A stretch of 14,670 nucleotides of DNA, taken from contig CALGHE010000139.1 of the NCBI GenBank assembly GCA_937915765.1, positions 1 to 14,670 of the forward strand. The letters are read 5' to 3'. Origin of the DNA: an uncultured Bacteroidales bacterium (GTDB lineage Bacteria; Bacteroidota; Bacteroidia; Bacteroidales; Paludibacteraceae). The notes beneath the pieces are model-generated. The model was not told where the DNA came from. It searched no databases and worked only from the letters and a program-made list of their open reading frames with translations. Positions 1 to 6,201 of the stretch are shown piece by piece. The number at the start of each line of letters is the position of its first letter. The first letter of the stretch is position 1. The translations under genes and the position numbers were made by a program.

Positions 1-61
1 ACCGAAGGTAAAAACCAGCAGATTTACAGTCTGCCCCATTTGGCCACTCTGGTATTCGCCC
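1..61 (-). tRNA. tRNA-Tyr (anticodon GTA), 3' part cut off by the window edge
   Basis: Read on the minus strand from 61 down, the sequence has a 7-base acceptor strand, a D-arm closed by CCA/TGG, and a 5-bp anticodon stem (GCAGA/TCTGC) around the loop CTGTAAA. The anticodon GTA pairs with plus-strand bases 25-27. After the anticodon stem there is an extra arm (GGT-TTTT-ACC), the long variable arm expected of bacterial tRNA-Tyr. The T-arm and acceptor 3' strand lie beyond base 1, so the gene is incomplete here and acceptor pairing cannot be checked. Confidence 0.93.
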
Positions 62-84
62 GCACATCTTTCTCAAATGCGTTG

Positions 85-115
85 CAAAGGTACGCATTAA
101 TTTTTAATATGCAAA
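85..115 (-). promoter_or_regulatory. Bacteroidota-type promoter of the tRNA-Tyr gene
   Basis: On the minus strand, TACCTTTG (plus 85-92) matches the TAnnTTTG -7 box exactly. A TTTG (plus 112-115) lies 19 bases upstream, the usual spacing of the Bacteroidota housekeeping promoter. Transcription would begin a few bases downstream of the -7 box, about 15-20 bases before the tRNA 5' end. Confidence 0.8.
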
Positions 116-190
116 CATATTGAAGTTTTTTTTTGCAAAAAAAAATCGCAAGGCTCTTTCGTTATAGACCAACAGGCAAGTGCGAAATTA

Positions 191-286
191 AGGCAACTTC
201 TATAAATTACAATTTTATTATTTGTGTCATAAATTCCGTTTCGGTTGCTCTTCAAAAATATTTGACCTGATTTATAGAAGCTGCCT
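191..286. repeat. Short terminal-inverted-repeat element (MITE-like), copy 1
   Basis: The ends are a 17-bp inverted repeat: 191-207 against 270-286, 16 of 17 positions pairing. The 96-bp unit carries no ORF of note. Copy 2 at 9981-10140 shares both ends and much of the interior (tataaatta near the left end, TTGACCTGATTTATA near the right end), so this is a dispersed family and not a chance hairpin. Flanking ATTA/ATAA is not a clean target duplication. It fills most of the space between the tRNA-Tyr promoter and the desulfoferrodoxin gene. It could be a MITE, the remnant of an insertion sequence, or a repetitive structured RNA/DNA element. Confidence 0.65.
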
Positions 287-351
287 ATAATTTTTTTGCA
301 GATTTCTTTCTGTTCTGAACAAATGTGTTTGCAAATGCGTTAGTAAGGTGA

Positions 352-365
352 GCTCTATGTAGAGC
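352..365 (+). other. Small hairpin in the leader of the desulfoferrodoxin gene
   Basis: GCTCTA and TAGAGC form a 6-bp inverted repeat with a 2-base centre (or 5 bp with a 4-base loop), 34 bases before the start codon. It could be an operator half-site pair or a 5' UTR hairpin. No T-tract follows, so it is not a terminator. A possible -7 box with one mismatch (TGTGTTTG, 324-331) lies just upstream; its TTTG partner at 295-298 is 25 bases away, longer than usual, so the promoter is uncertain. Confidence 0.3.
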
Positions 366-398
366 CAATTCACATATTCAAATTAAAAACATATTCTT

Positions 399-818
399 AT
401 GGCAGTGAAATTTTATAAATGTCGCCATTGCGGCAATGTGATTGAGAAACTTGTAGATTCAAAAGTGAAGGTAGTTTGTTGTGGCGAAGAGATGGAGGAG
501 CTTGTGCCGAACACAGTAGATGCGAGCGGCGAAAAGCATGTGCCTGTTGTCTCTTGTTTAGAGGAGTGCAAAATGAAGGTGACGGTTGGCAGCGTGCCGC
601 ACCCGATGGAGGATGCGCACCACATTGCGTTTATATATGTGGAGACGGAAAACGGCGGAATGCGCGTGAATCTGAAGGACAAGCCGGAGGCTCTGTTCTG
701 CGTCAAAAACGGCAAGCCGGTGGCGGTCTATGAGTATTGCAATTTGCACGGACTGTGGAAAACGGACGTTAAGGAGATGTCGTGCGAATCAAAGAAAGCT
801 TGTTCAAAAAATAGTTGA
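399..818 (+). CDS. dfx: Desulfoferrodoxin, superoxide reductase with two iron centres
   Basis: This enzyme reduces superoxide to hydrogen peroxide in the cytoplasm of anaerobes without releasing oxygen, with electrons usually coming from rubredoxin. The 139-residue length is close to the usual length of the two-centre class. The N-terminal desulforedoxin-like domain has the four cysteines of centre I (C8, C11, C27, C28). The catalytic domain has the E45-K46-H47 motif, H68 and H74 in the HPMxxxH motif, and C114 with H117 in CNxH, which are the five ligands of the catalytic iron. All metal ligands are therefore present, and the protein should be active. The ATG at 399 gives the family's normal N-terminus directly before the first CxxC; upstream is only an A-rich stretch with no Shine-Dalgarno sequence, as is common in this phylum. 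It stands alone between the repeat element and a terminator. Confidence 0.96.
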   Translation: MAVKFYKCRHCGNVIEKLVDSKVKVVCCGEEMEELVPNTVDASGEKHVPVVSCLEECKMKVTVGSVPHPMEDAHHIAFIYVETENGGMRVNLKDKPEALFCVKNGKPVAVYEYCNLHGLWKTDVKEMSCESKKACSKNS

Positions 819-878
819 AGAGAAGCGAAACGGAATAGAGGTTGTTATTGTTGATACGGTTTTATTAGCTATTAAGAG

Positions 879-912
879 GAGGAGCGGGCAATAAGGCTCG
901 CTCCTCTGTTTT
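879..912. terminator. Intrinsic terminator, probably serving both dfx and the convergent yccF gene
   Basis: An 11-bp stem (879-889 with 896-906, including one G-T pair) closes a 6-base loop, and TGTTTTG follows on the plus strand. It sits between two convergent genes. The run of T is short in either direction, so efficiency cannot be judged. Confidence 0.75.
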
Positions 913-934
913 GTAAATTCTATAAGGTTGCCAT

Positions 935-1324
935 TTAATCTTCAGCGTTTATTTCGGAAGGGTCGAAGATGGTTCTTCCGAAAGGCAGGAGCGCCATTTT
1001 AGTCAGTTTGAAGTGCTGTTTTGCGAACGGCAGCCCCACGATAGTGATGGCGAGCAGCACGCCGAAAAAGAGATGCGTGAGGGCCGTCACTAAGCCGCCG
1101 GTGAACAGCCAGATGATGTTGAGCAGCGTGGTGATGCAGCCGCCCTCGCCGGAGCGGGTCTCCTTTCCGAACGGAAGAAGCGCCAGCAGTCCAAGCTTGA
1201 AAAGCTGAAACCCGAACGGAATGCCGATGATGGTGCAGCACAACGTAAGTCCGCCCATAAAATACTCAAGCGCAGTGGCGAACCCGCCGAAAATAATCCA
1301 TATTATATTCCCTAAAACTTTCAT
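935..1324 (-). CDS. yccF: YccF-family (DUF307) inner membrane protein
   Basis: The protein has 129 residues and consists of two similar halves (about 5-53 and 68-116). Each has a hydrophobic segment beginning NIIW, a glycine-rich turn, a second hydrophobic segment ending in IGIPFG or VGLPFA, and the closing motif ALLPFG. This internal duplication is the hallmark of the YccF family, whose molecular function is not established. About four membrane segments are expected. The linker between the halves is short and charged (54-63, with GKETRSGEGG). It is slightly shorter than the E. coli protein. The gene points away from the defence-like block, and its upstream region (1325-1502) is shared with the ATPase gene. 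Confidence 0.9.
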   Translation of the reverse strand: MKVLGNIIWIIFGGFATALEYFMGGLTLCCTIIGIPFGFQLFKLGLLALLPFGKETRSGEGGCITTLLNIIWLFTGGLVTALTHLFFGVLLAITIVGLPFAKQHFKLTKMALLPFGRTIFDPSEINAED

Positions 1325-1355
1325 AAATAAAACATTAAAAGGTTCTTAAACGATG

Positions 1356-1363
1356 CAAAAGTA
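1356..1363 (-). promoter_or_regulatory. -7 box upstream of yccF
   Basis: On the minus strand TACTTTTG fits TAnnTTTG exactly and lies about 32 bases before the start codon. No TTTG is seen at 19 bases; the nearest TTGG is about 24 bases upstream, so only the -7 element is convincing. Confidence 0.5.
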
Positions 1364-1436
1364 CAAAAAAAACAGGATTGAAGTCAGCCAAGTCCGCTTT
1401 TTAACATTTTTTAATAGACTTGAATATATAATAGCG

Positions 1437-1453
1437 GCGTGATTTTTTCACGC
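1437..1453. promoter_or_regulatory. Perfect inverted repeat at the -33 position of the ATPase promoter, possible operator
   Basis: GCGTGA and TCACGC (1437-1442 and 1448-1453) form a perfect 6-bp inverted repeat around five T. It covers the place where the -33 element of the promoter at 1469-1476 would lie, and no TTTG is present there. A repressor or activator site is the natural reading. A hairpin in a short untranslated transcript is the alternative. Confidence 0.45.
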
Positions 1454-1468
1454 GTTATGAAAAAAGTA

Positions 1469-1476
1469 TATCTTTG
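1469..1476 (+). promoter_or_regulatory. -7 box of the ATPase/McrBC block
   Basis: TATCTTTG matches TAnnTTTG exactly, 26 bases before the ATG at 1503. The -33 TTTG is missing at the proper spacing and is replaced by the inverted repeat at 1437-1453, so the promoter may depend on an activator. Confidence 0.6.
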
Positions 1477-1502
1477 TGCATATGTTTTAAATGTAGGTAG
1501 CT

Positions 1503-2795
1503 ATGTTGCTTAGAGTTTCATTTCAAAATATTTTGTCTTTTTATGAAAAGACTGAGTTTGACATGTTCCCAAATCCGAAACGTGAAATATTGGGACATCA
1601 TATAAACGACAAGGGTAAGGTTCCGCTCTTGAAACATGCGTTGGTATATGGCGCTAACGGGTCTGGGAAATCTAATTTCGTGAAGGTTTTGCAGTTCATT
1701 AAATCTTTTGTTGTTTTGGATGATTTTCTTGACAAAGTCAATTTGGAAGATTATTGCTTTCAGTTGATTAGTGATAATAATGAGCCGATAAAGATAGAGG
1801 TTGAGTTTTGCTCAGACAACAAGTATTACATTTACGGAGTTGAAATAAATCATTCTCCTCGAAATGAAATCAGAGAATACCTTAGCTTGTCTGGAGTTGA
1901 TGAAGATGATGTGATGATTTTTGAAAGAGTTGGAAACAATGTGACGCCAACGACAAATAGTTCCCTTTCTGAGCAACTTTTGGACAAGAACCCCAGTTCG
2001 TCAATGATTAGTCTGAATAAGCAATATCCAGTTGTGGACAATGATGATTTGGCGAAGGTGTATGACTGGTTTCTCAATGACCTTAAAATTGTGACAATCA
2101 ACACTCAAACACCTTTTTTGATAGATATGATGTCGAAAAATGAGCAACTTTTAGTATTTGCAAACAAATTGTTGTCAAATCTGCGCATTACAGACTCTCT
2201 CAATGTGGAAGAGACTCCTATAGACAAGTGGATGTTAAGCAAGAAAAACAGCGCGGAGTTAAGGCAGATTCTTCAAAGGACGTCAATTACAGATAATTCA
2301 GGGCTCTCTGCATTTTCGAATAACCGCAACAATTTCAACATTACGCTGAAAGACGGCGAGCAGATAGTTCAGGAGTTTCTGTTTGAACAGAGCGGGGTAG
2401 GCGGATATAAGAGGAAGATGGACATTTCGACCCAGTCCGACGGCACTGTCAGGCTGTTAACCCTTATTCCGGCTCTTTATGAGGCAAAAGAGGGCAAGAC
2501 TGTTGTGATAGACGAGGTTGAGAACAGTATGCACCCTATGCTCATTTACGAGATGCTGAGGTATTTTTTTAACAGTGAGTCCGACGGACAGCTTGTCTGT
2601 ACTACGCATCTCACGCAGCTGCAGGACCAGCAGGAACTGGTGCGTCCTGATGAACTTTGGAAAGTGGAGAAAGAAAACGGCAATTCCGTTATGAGTTCGT
2701 TTAATGATTACAAAATTCACAACACTATGAATATCCGCAAAGGGTATGAAGAGGGCAGGTACGGAGGTGTGCCGCAAATATCAAGTATAGATTAA
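1503..2795 (+). CDS. AAA family ATPase, COG1106/RloA-like, putative defence protein
   Basis: The 430-residue protein is an SMC/ABC-type ATPase of the kind that often pairs with a separate effector. Walker A is GANGSGKS at residues 50-57. A signature-like segment (SDGTVRLLTLIPAL) lies near 313-326. Walker B is TVVIDE at 333-338, with D337 and the catalytic E338, followed by ENSMHP. The switch histidine is H369 in TTHLTQ. The C-terminus keeps the RKGYxEGRYGGVP motif seen in this family. There is no room for a TOPRIM or other nuclease domain after the ATPase, unlike OLD-type proteins, so the enzyme probably works with a partner. The start is the first ATG, and MLLRVSFQNILSF is the expected first strand of the fold. 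The 5' two-thirds is AT-rich (32% and 30% in two 60-base lines), whereas 2341-2520 is 50% GC. The next ORF starts on the base after its stop codon. Confidence 0.85.
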   Translation: MLLRVSFQNILSFYEKTEFDMFPNPKREILGHHINDKGKVPLLKHALVYGANGSGKSNFVKVLQFIKSFVVLDDFLDKVNLEDYCFQLISDNNEPIKIEVEFCSDNKYYIYGVEINHSPRNEIREYLSLSGVDEDDVMIFERVGNNVTPTTNSSLSEQLLDKNPSSSMISLNKQYPVVDNDDLAKVYDWFLNDLKIVTINTQTPFLIDMMSKNEQLLVFANKLLSNLRITDSLNVEETPIDKWMLSKKNSAELRQILQRTSITDNSGLSAFSNNRNNFNITLKDGEQIVQEFLFEQSGVGGYKRKMDISTQSDGTVRLLTLIPALYEAKEGKTVVIDEVENSMHPMLIYEMLRYFFNSESDGQLVCTTHLTQLQDQQELVRPDELWKVEKENGNSVMSSFNDYKIHNTMNIRKGYEEGRYGGVPQISSID

Positions 2796-2948
2796 ATGAC
2801 AGACAAAAGATACTACCAAAAAGGCAATCCTGATAAGGAGCCGTTGCAGAGCGTTAAGATAAATACAAAAAAAGTCTCTTCGGACAAGAACGCTGCAAAG
2901 TTTTTGTTTAGGCAGAAATTTAAACGGAACGTTATCGGAAGAGAGTAA
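2796..2948 (+). CDS. Small basic protein directly after the ATPase, unknown function
   Basis: The ATG immediately follows the ATPase stop codon with no gap, and the frame gives 50 residues starting MTDKRYYQKG and ending FKRNVIGRE. It is very rich in lysine and arginine, has no signal peptide, no membrane segment and no cysteine. Tight coupling makes translation with the ATPase likely. In related loci this position is held by a larger partner such as RloB; I see no RloB motif here, so it is either an unrelated accessory protein or the stub of a lost partner. Many ORFs of this size are spurious, but its position and the intact frame argue for a real gene. Confidence 0.5.
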   Translation: MTDKRYYQKGNPDKEPLQSVKINTKKVSSDKNAAKFLFRQKFKRNVIGRE

Positions 2949-3044
2949 AAACTATTTTGGTTCTGTACATAGGTAGTTTAAATGTTTTTTATTAATATTG
3001 CACAATGCGTAAGCGTGTGAATATCTAATTTAAAAGCTATAAGT

Positions 3045-4757
3045 ATGAGCGAAAAGAATAATAAAAAAATAGAATTTAAAGAATGGATGGATAGCCAAAT
3101 AAAAGGTAATGGTGAGAATTATTCTCCAAACACTATTAATTCTTATTGTAGCGCTTTGAATAGTAAGCCCCAAATGCTTGACGGAATAGAAGGTAAATAT
3201 AAAGAGTCAATATTTTCTTATGAGGATGTTGCTGAGTTTGAAAAATTAATACCAATTTTGAAATCGGCTGTAAATTTTGATGAGGTAGATGAGTCAACAA
3301 ATAAAGCTTTTTCAAATGCAATTGTAAAATATAAAGAGTTTCTTTCAGATATTAATTTGGGGCATGATGGGAAATGGTATCCGGACGAGTCAGTTTACAA
3401 TCCAAATATAACAAAAGAGCAACGGAAAGAATTGATTTTAGATAAAGAACCAAGCGGGCTTGTAAACAAATTCACAACCCTGCTCAAATCCACCCGCAAC
3501 CTCATCCTCACCGGCGCACCCGGCACAGGTAAAACATACCTTGCAAAAGAAATTGCGGCGGCTATGGGGTGTACAGAAAATGAAATAGGCTTTGTGCAGT
3601 TCCATCCATCTTACGATTATACCGATTTTGTGGAGGGGCTGAGACCCGTGTCGAAAGATAATTGCGATAACATCGGTTTTGAAAGAAAAGATGGGGTGTT
3701 TAAGGAGTTTTGTAAAAGGGCGTTAAATATAAAACCACAGAATAAAAAACAACTTCCTCTAACCTCAGCAAATGGAATATCTTTTAACGATGTGTATGAT
3801 AGTTTACTGAACGATGTGAAAAGAGGTGTCATAACTACTTATGATAGAAAATATAGAACAGGTAAGTTATCTTATGATGGTAGTAGGATTCGTTATGAAA
3901 ATGGCAAAACGGAATCTGATTTTAACATGAAATTAATGTATGATTATTATGTTGAAAATCAAATTTGGGATTTGTCAGAATACGAAAAGGAAGATTTTTG
4001 GAAATTAATATCACAACTGACACAAGGGAGAACTAAAACGTTAGATTATGTAGAATATGGTTGGACTCTACAACAATTATTAAATCGAGCTAAAGCATTT
4101 TTAAATAAAGGGAATAAAGAGATTGTTGTAGATGACCCAATAGCTTCTGATGAAGTTGAAATAAATGAAGAAACAAAACCATTCGTCTTCATCATCGACG
4201 AAATCAACCGAGGTGAAATATCCAAAATCTTCGGAGAATTGTTCTTCTCCATCGACCCGGGCTATCGTGGAGAAAAAGGGCGCGTGAAGACGCAGTACCA
4301 AAACTTGGTGGAAGAGGGGGATATGTTTAGCGATGGCTTCTTCGTCCCTGAAAATGTCTATATCATCGGAACAATGAACGATATAGACCGCAGTGTGGAG
4401 AGTATGGACTTTGCTTTCCGTCGCCGGTTCGCTTTTGCGGAGGTTAAGGCTGAGGATAATGTGAAAATGCTCGATGAATTGGAGGTTTTGGGCTTGAAAG
4501 ATGATGCTATAAACAGAATGAATCGCTTAAATTCGGCTATCTCTAAAATTGAAGGTCTCTCTTCTGCTTACCATATAGGGGCAAGCTACTTCTTGAAACT
4601 GAAAGAGTACGGAGAGGATCGTTGGGAGGCTCTTTGGAACTATCACCTTGAAGGACTTTTGCGTGAGTATCTGCGCGGAATGCCAAACGCAGACGAAGAG
4701 ATGAGAAACCTTGAAAACGCTTATTGGGGAAATGAGTCAAATACAAATAACGGATAA
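3045..4757 (+). CDS. mcrB: McrB-type AAA+ GTPase subunit of a modification-dependent (type IV) restriction system
   Basis: McrB proteins bind modified DNA through a variable N-terminal domain, form hexamers, and use GTP to drive the McrC nuclease. The 570-residue protein has an N-terminal region (about 1-140) beginning with a helical segment (EFKEWMDSQIKG, then YSPNTINSYCSAL) like the SAM-like domain of tyrosine recombinases. The AAA+ core has Walker A GAPGTGKT at 157-164, Walker B FIIDEINRG with D385 and E386, the McrB signature MNDIDRS at 444-450, and an arginine cluster RRR at 459-461. About 150 residues (226-378) are inserted between Walker A and B. Both the N-terminal region and this insert are AT-rich (about 25-35% and 30% GC), while the core segments are near 49% GC. 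The start is the ATG at 3045, with no clear ribosome site. It overlaps mcrC by 26 bases. Confidence 0.93.
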   Translation: MSEKNNKKIEFKEWMDSQIKGNGENYSPNTINSYCSALNSKPQMLDGIEGKYKESIFSYEDVAEFEKLIPILKSAVNFDEVDESTNKAFSNAIVKYKEFLSDINLGHDGKWYPDESVYNPNITKEQRKELILDKEPSGLVNKFTTLLKSTRNLILTGAPGTGKTYLAKEIAAAMGCTENEIGFVQFHPSYDYTDFVEGLRPVSKDNCDNIGFERKDGVFKEFCKRALNIKPQNKKQLPLTSANGISFNDVYDSLLNDVKRGVITTYDRKYRTGKLSYDGSRIRYENGKTESDFNMKLMYDYYVENQIWDLSEYEKEDFWKLISQLTQGRTKTLDYVEYGWTLQQLLNRAKAFLNKGNKEIVVDDPIASDEVEINEETKPFVFIIDEINRGEISKIFGELFFSIDPGYRGEKGRVKTQYQNLVEEGDMFSDGFFVPENVYIIGTMNDIDRSVESMDFAFRRRFAFAEVKAEDNVKMLDELEVLGLKDDAINRMNRLNSAISKIEGLSSAYHIGASYFLKLKEYGEDRWEALWNYHLEGLLREYLRGMPNADEEMRNLENAYWGNESNTNNG

Positions 4758-6093
4758 TCACGACTGGAGGCATTACTCCTATTTTGTGTCGGACGGCGGC
4801 TCTGAGTCTGACCTGCAGAACCTTAAAAAGATTGCGGATGTCAGAATAAAGGAGATGACTCTCGACAACAATCCTAATCTTTTGGTCTTTCCAAGAGATT
4901 TGGGCTGTTATGGCGACGATATAGGCGACGGTTGCATTGTTTCGCTGAAAGACGAGAATCTGTCGTCTGGCAATATCATGGGCTTTGTGGGTGTTAACGA
5001 CACGCAGCTGGATATTCGGTCGCGTTTCGCAAAGCACGATGAGGCAGATTATTTCCTGCACTACATGCTGCAAAAGGTGTTTGCCGTCAGCCTTTTCGAC
5101 ATAAAGCATACGTTGAGCAGAGAGCCGGTGTTTGATTTTCTGCTCTATCTTTTTCCGCACTTCCTTAAAAGGGCGCTTTCGCAGGGACTGTTCAAAAAGT
5201 ACCGCAAGTTTGCGCATAACGACGCGAACGTTAAGGGCGTTATTGATGTGAACCGTCATATCAGGGAGAATGTGCCGTTCCGTGGGAGTGTATCCTACAC
5301 AACGAGGGCGCACAGTTTCGACAACGAGGTGACGCAGCTGGTGAGGCACACCGTGGAGTACATAAGAGAGAAAGAGCAGGGCACGGCAATTTTAAGTTGC
5401 GACCAGGAGACGAGGGAGTGCGTGACGCAAATTGTTATGGCGACACCATCGTATAGACGTCGCTCTCGCGAACATATTGTGAATTGCAACCTGAAGCCGT
5501 TAAGGCATCCTTTCTATTCGGCTTATACGGCTTTGCAGAGGCTTTGCCTTCAGATACTTAGGCACGAGTCCATAAAATTCGGAAGGGAGAAGGACAAAGT
5601 TTACGGCGTGCTTTTTGACGGGGCGTGGCTGTGGGAGGAGTATTTGGGTGTTGTGCTGCGCGGCTCTGGCTTTGCGCATCCTAAGAATAGGGAGAGAAGC
5701 GGAGGCTTCTGCATGTTCAAGAAAGCAGGAGACGATGCGTTTGTGGATAATAATTACCGCAGACTTTATCCAGACTTCTACAACGATGAACAGAATTTTG
5801 TAGTTGATGCAAAATACAAACGCTTTGGAGAGAAAAACGCAGGGCGGGAAGATTTGTATCAGCTTGTGACCTATATGTATTGCAAAAAGTCGGGAAATGG
5901 CGCGTTTGTCTTCCCTTGCGAGGATAGGCAACGGGTTCGCCGTCATCAGCTGGAGGGTTACGGCGGTTTTGTGAGTATGGTTCCGTTTGCAGTGCCTCAG
6001 CAGGCAGAAAGTTATACTGATTTTATAGACGAGATAGAGACGGAGGAGGATGAACTGAGGTTTGTTCTTTGCAAGTCAGATGAGGAGCTGTAA
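4732..6093 (+). CDS. mcrC: McrC-type nuclease subunit of the same restriction system
   Basis: McrC is the endonuclease partner of McrB; it binds the McrB hexamer and cuts DNA once translocation is triggered. The 453-residue protein has an N-terminal region that would contact McrB and a C-terminal PD-(D/E)XK nuclease domain. The catalytic motif is clear: P347-D348 in RLYPDF, then D359-A-K361 in VVDAKYKRFG. A later segment (DLYQLVTYMYCKKSG) is the usual helix after this core. I chose the ATG at 4732, preceded by GGGGA, over an in-frame TTG at 4711, which would add seven residues and overlap mcrB further. Base composition looks even and host-like, unlike mcrB. It ends 42 bases before a strong hairpin. 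Confidence 0.92.
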   Translation: MSQIQITDNHDWRHYSYFVSDGGSESDLQNLKKIADVRIKEMTLDNNPNLLVFPRDLGCYGDDIGDGCIVSLKDENLSSGNIMGFVGVNDTQLDIRSRFAKHDEADYFLHYMLQKVFAVSLFDIKHTLSREPVFDFLLYLFPHFLKRALSQGLFKKYRKFAHNDANVKGVIDVNRHIRENVPFRGSVSYTTRAHSFDNEVTQLVRHTVEYIREKEQGTAILSCDQETRECVTQIVMATPSYRRRSREHIVNCNLKPLRHPFYSAYTALQRLCLQILRHESIKFGREKDKVYGVLFDGAWLWEEYLGVVLRGSGFAHPKNRERSGGFCMFKKAGDDAFVDNNYRRLYPDFYNDEQNFVVDAKYKRFGEKNAGREDLYQLVTYMYCKKSGNGAFVFPCEDRQRVRRHQLEGYGGFVSMVPFAVPQQAESYTDFIDEIETEEDELRFVLCKSDEEL

Positions 6094-6134
6094 GATTGAA
6101 TCTCCTGTGTTAAGTCTTCCATGTCAACAATAAA

Positions 6135-6166
6135 AACATGGAGCGAGACTTATCCCGCTCCATGTT
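6135..6166 (-). terminator. Intrinsic terminator of the CotH-type gene, shared with mcrC
   Basis: AACATGGAGCG (6135-6145) and its complement (6156-6166) form a perfect 11-bp stem with a 10-base loop. On the minus strand TTTTTA follows at once, making a canonical terminator 36 bases past the stop codon at 6202. On the plus strand the T-run comes about nine bases later, so termination of mcrC is weaker or depends on the hairpin alone. Confidence 0.85.
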
Positions 6167-6201
6167 ATCACGTCATTTTTTGAAGTAGATCTATTTCCCA
6201 A

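Noticed and set aside
2796..2948. Reading the 50-residue ORF as RloB
   Set aside because: RloB is about four times longer and begins with a hydrophobic strand and an EGxxTE-type motif; neither is present.
4711..4731. TTG start for mcrC, seven codons upstream of the ATG
   Set aside because: The ATG at 4732 follows a GGGGA and gives the shorter overlap with mcrB; TTG starts are rare and nothing in the extra residues looks conserved.
4543..5349. 268-codon open frame antisense to the mcrB/mcrC junction
   Set aside because: It lies across two recognised genes on the opposite strand and has no motif, promoter or ribosome site of its own.
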